Shown here: one piece after another, positions 63,752 to 64,000 of the stretch
Layout: every line of letters begins with the position of its first letter
How positions within the stretch are numbered: position 1 is the stretch's first letter
From: Flavobacterium sp. SUN046
GTDB lineage: Bacteria > Bacteroidota > Bacteroidia > Flavobacteriales > Flavobacteriaceae
Length of the DNA stretch: 64,000 nucleotides
Reading direction: 5' to 3'
NCBI RefSeq assembly: GCF_028867965.1
Contig: NZ_JAPQNT010000008.1
Location: 62,001 to 126,000 of the forward strand
Notes under the pieces: model-generated
Database searches by the model: none
Told to the model about the DNA's origin: nothing
Seen by the model: the letters and a program-made list of their open reading frames with translations, nothing else
Position numbers and translations under genes: made by a program

Positions 63752-64000
63752 TTGAATAAAAATTATCTAAATGAAAACCAATCACCTTCAATTTTGACTA
63801 TTGGTGAAGTTGCAAATAGACTAAAACTAAAGAAAACAGAGTCAGCAACAATTTGGTTAAATCAAAACGGTGTAACAATACACAAGCTAAATAAAAAAAG
63901 CAATATGGTCTACGAAATAGACTTTAGTTGTGCATTACTTATACCATTTGTCAAAGATTTTATAAAAAAGCACCCTATGAGCTGGATGGAATTATTGAAA
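63752..64000 (+). CDS. HTH protein, excisionase- or MerR-like (partial)
   Basis: A frame open to the right edge begins at a TTG (63752) and reads NQSPSILTIGEVANRLKLKK, then TIWLNQNGVTIHKLNKKSNM and KDFIKKHPMSWMELLK. LTIGEVANRLKL is typical of a winged-HTH of the excisionase/MerR type used to select a DNA site. No ATG is available in frame nearby. It fits a mobile-element control or excision role; the C-terminus is missing. Confidence 0.6.
   Translation, partial: MNKNYLNENQSPSILTIGEVANRLKLKKTESATIWLNQNGVTIHKLNKKSNMVYEIDFSCALLIPFVKDFIKKHPMSWMELLK

Noticed and set aside
45177..64000. Insertion sequence or transposase
   Set aside because: No DDE transposase, terminal inverted repeats with target duplications, or transposase fragments were seen. 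The mobile genes are site-specific recombinases.

Overview
The window is AT-rich DNA from a member of the Bacteroidota, most likely a Flavobacterium or close relative. The evidence is a SusC-type TonB receptor, type IX secretion (T9SS) C-terminal sorting domains, lipoproteins, several TTG-N17-23-TAnnTTTG promoters typical of the phylum, and very low G+C. No 16S rRNA or intact tRNA gene is present, so the genus is an inference.

Region 1 (1-13.1 kb) is a beta-mannan utilisation locus. A SusC-like receptor (cut by the left edge) and an AraC-type regulator lie on the minus strand. Diverging from them is an eight-gene plus-strand operon: GH26 mannanase, sodium/solute symporter, GH130 phosphorylase, GH5_2-type hydrolase, AGE-family 2-epimerase, a duplicated carbohydrate-binding-like protein, a second GH26 and a GH5_7-type mannanase. 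It closes with a strong terminator. Exported enzymes would cut mannan, the symporter would import mannobiose, the epimerase would make mannosylglucose, and GH130 would phosphorolyse it. This is the route known from Bacteroides fragilis.

Region 2 (13.1-45.3 kb) is bracketed by two ~150-bp direct repeats. Each repeat holds the 3' half of a CAU-anticodon tRNA, its terminator hairpin and the start of a tyrosine integrase. Between them are an OmpA-like protein, a TonB receptor, a GH1-like protein that has lost catalytic residues, a 1419-residue T9SS surface protein, a surface-polysaccharide cluster (seven glycosyl- and acyltransferase types, a Wzx flippase, a Wzy candidate), an LRR T9SS protein, and Wzc/Wza export genes. 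The integrase beside the right repeat is complete except for one frameshift in an A-run. I infer stacked integrations at one tRNA gene, with the polysaccharide locus as island cargo.

Region 3 (45.3-64 kb) is a second accessory island: a serine recombinase with inverted-repeat sites, small mobile-element proteins, an XRE regulator with an operator-like palindrome, and a tightly packed seven-gene minus-strand operon. That operon encodes an SNF2-type helicase, a DUF4391-like protein, two type III DNA methyltransferases (Mod), a type III Res subunit, a HEPN-domain protein and an HNH nuclease. The two Mods share nearly identical ends but have different centres. This is the strongest candidate for an unusual (defence) system. 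Downstream is a plasmid- or ICE-like module: a G-rich tract, GTAC-centred iteron-like repeats, a good promoter with a three-hairpin leader, and a winged-helix replication-like gene.
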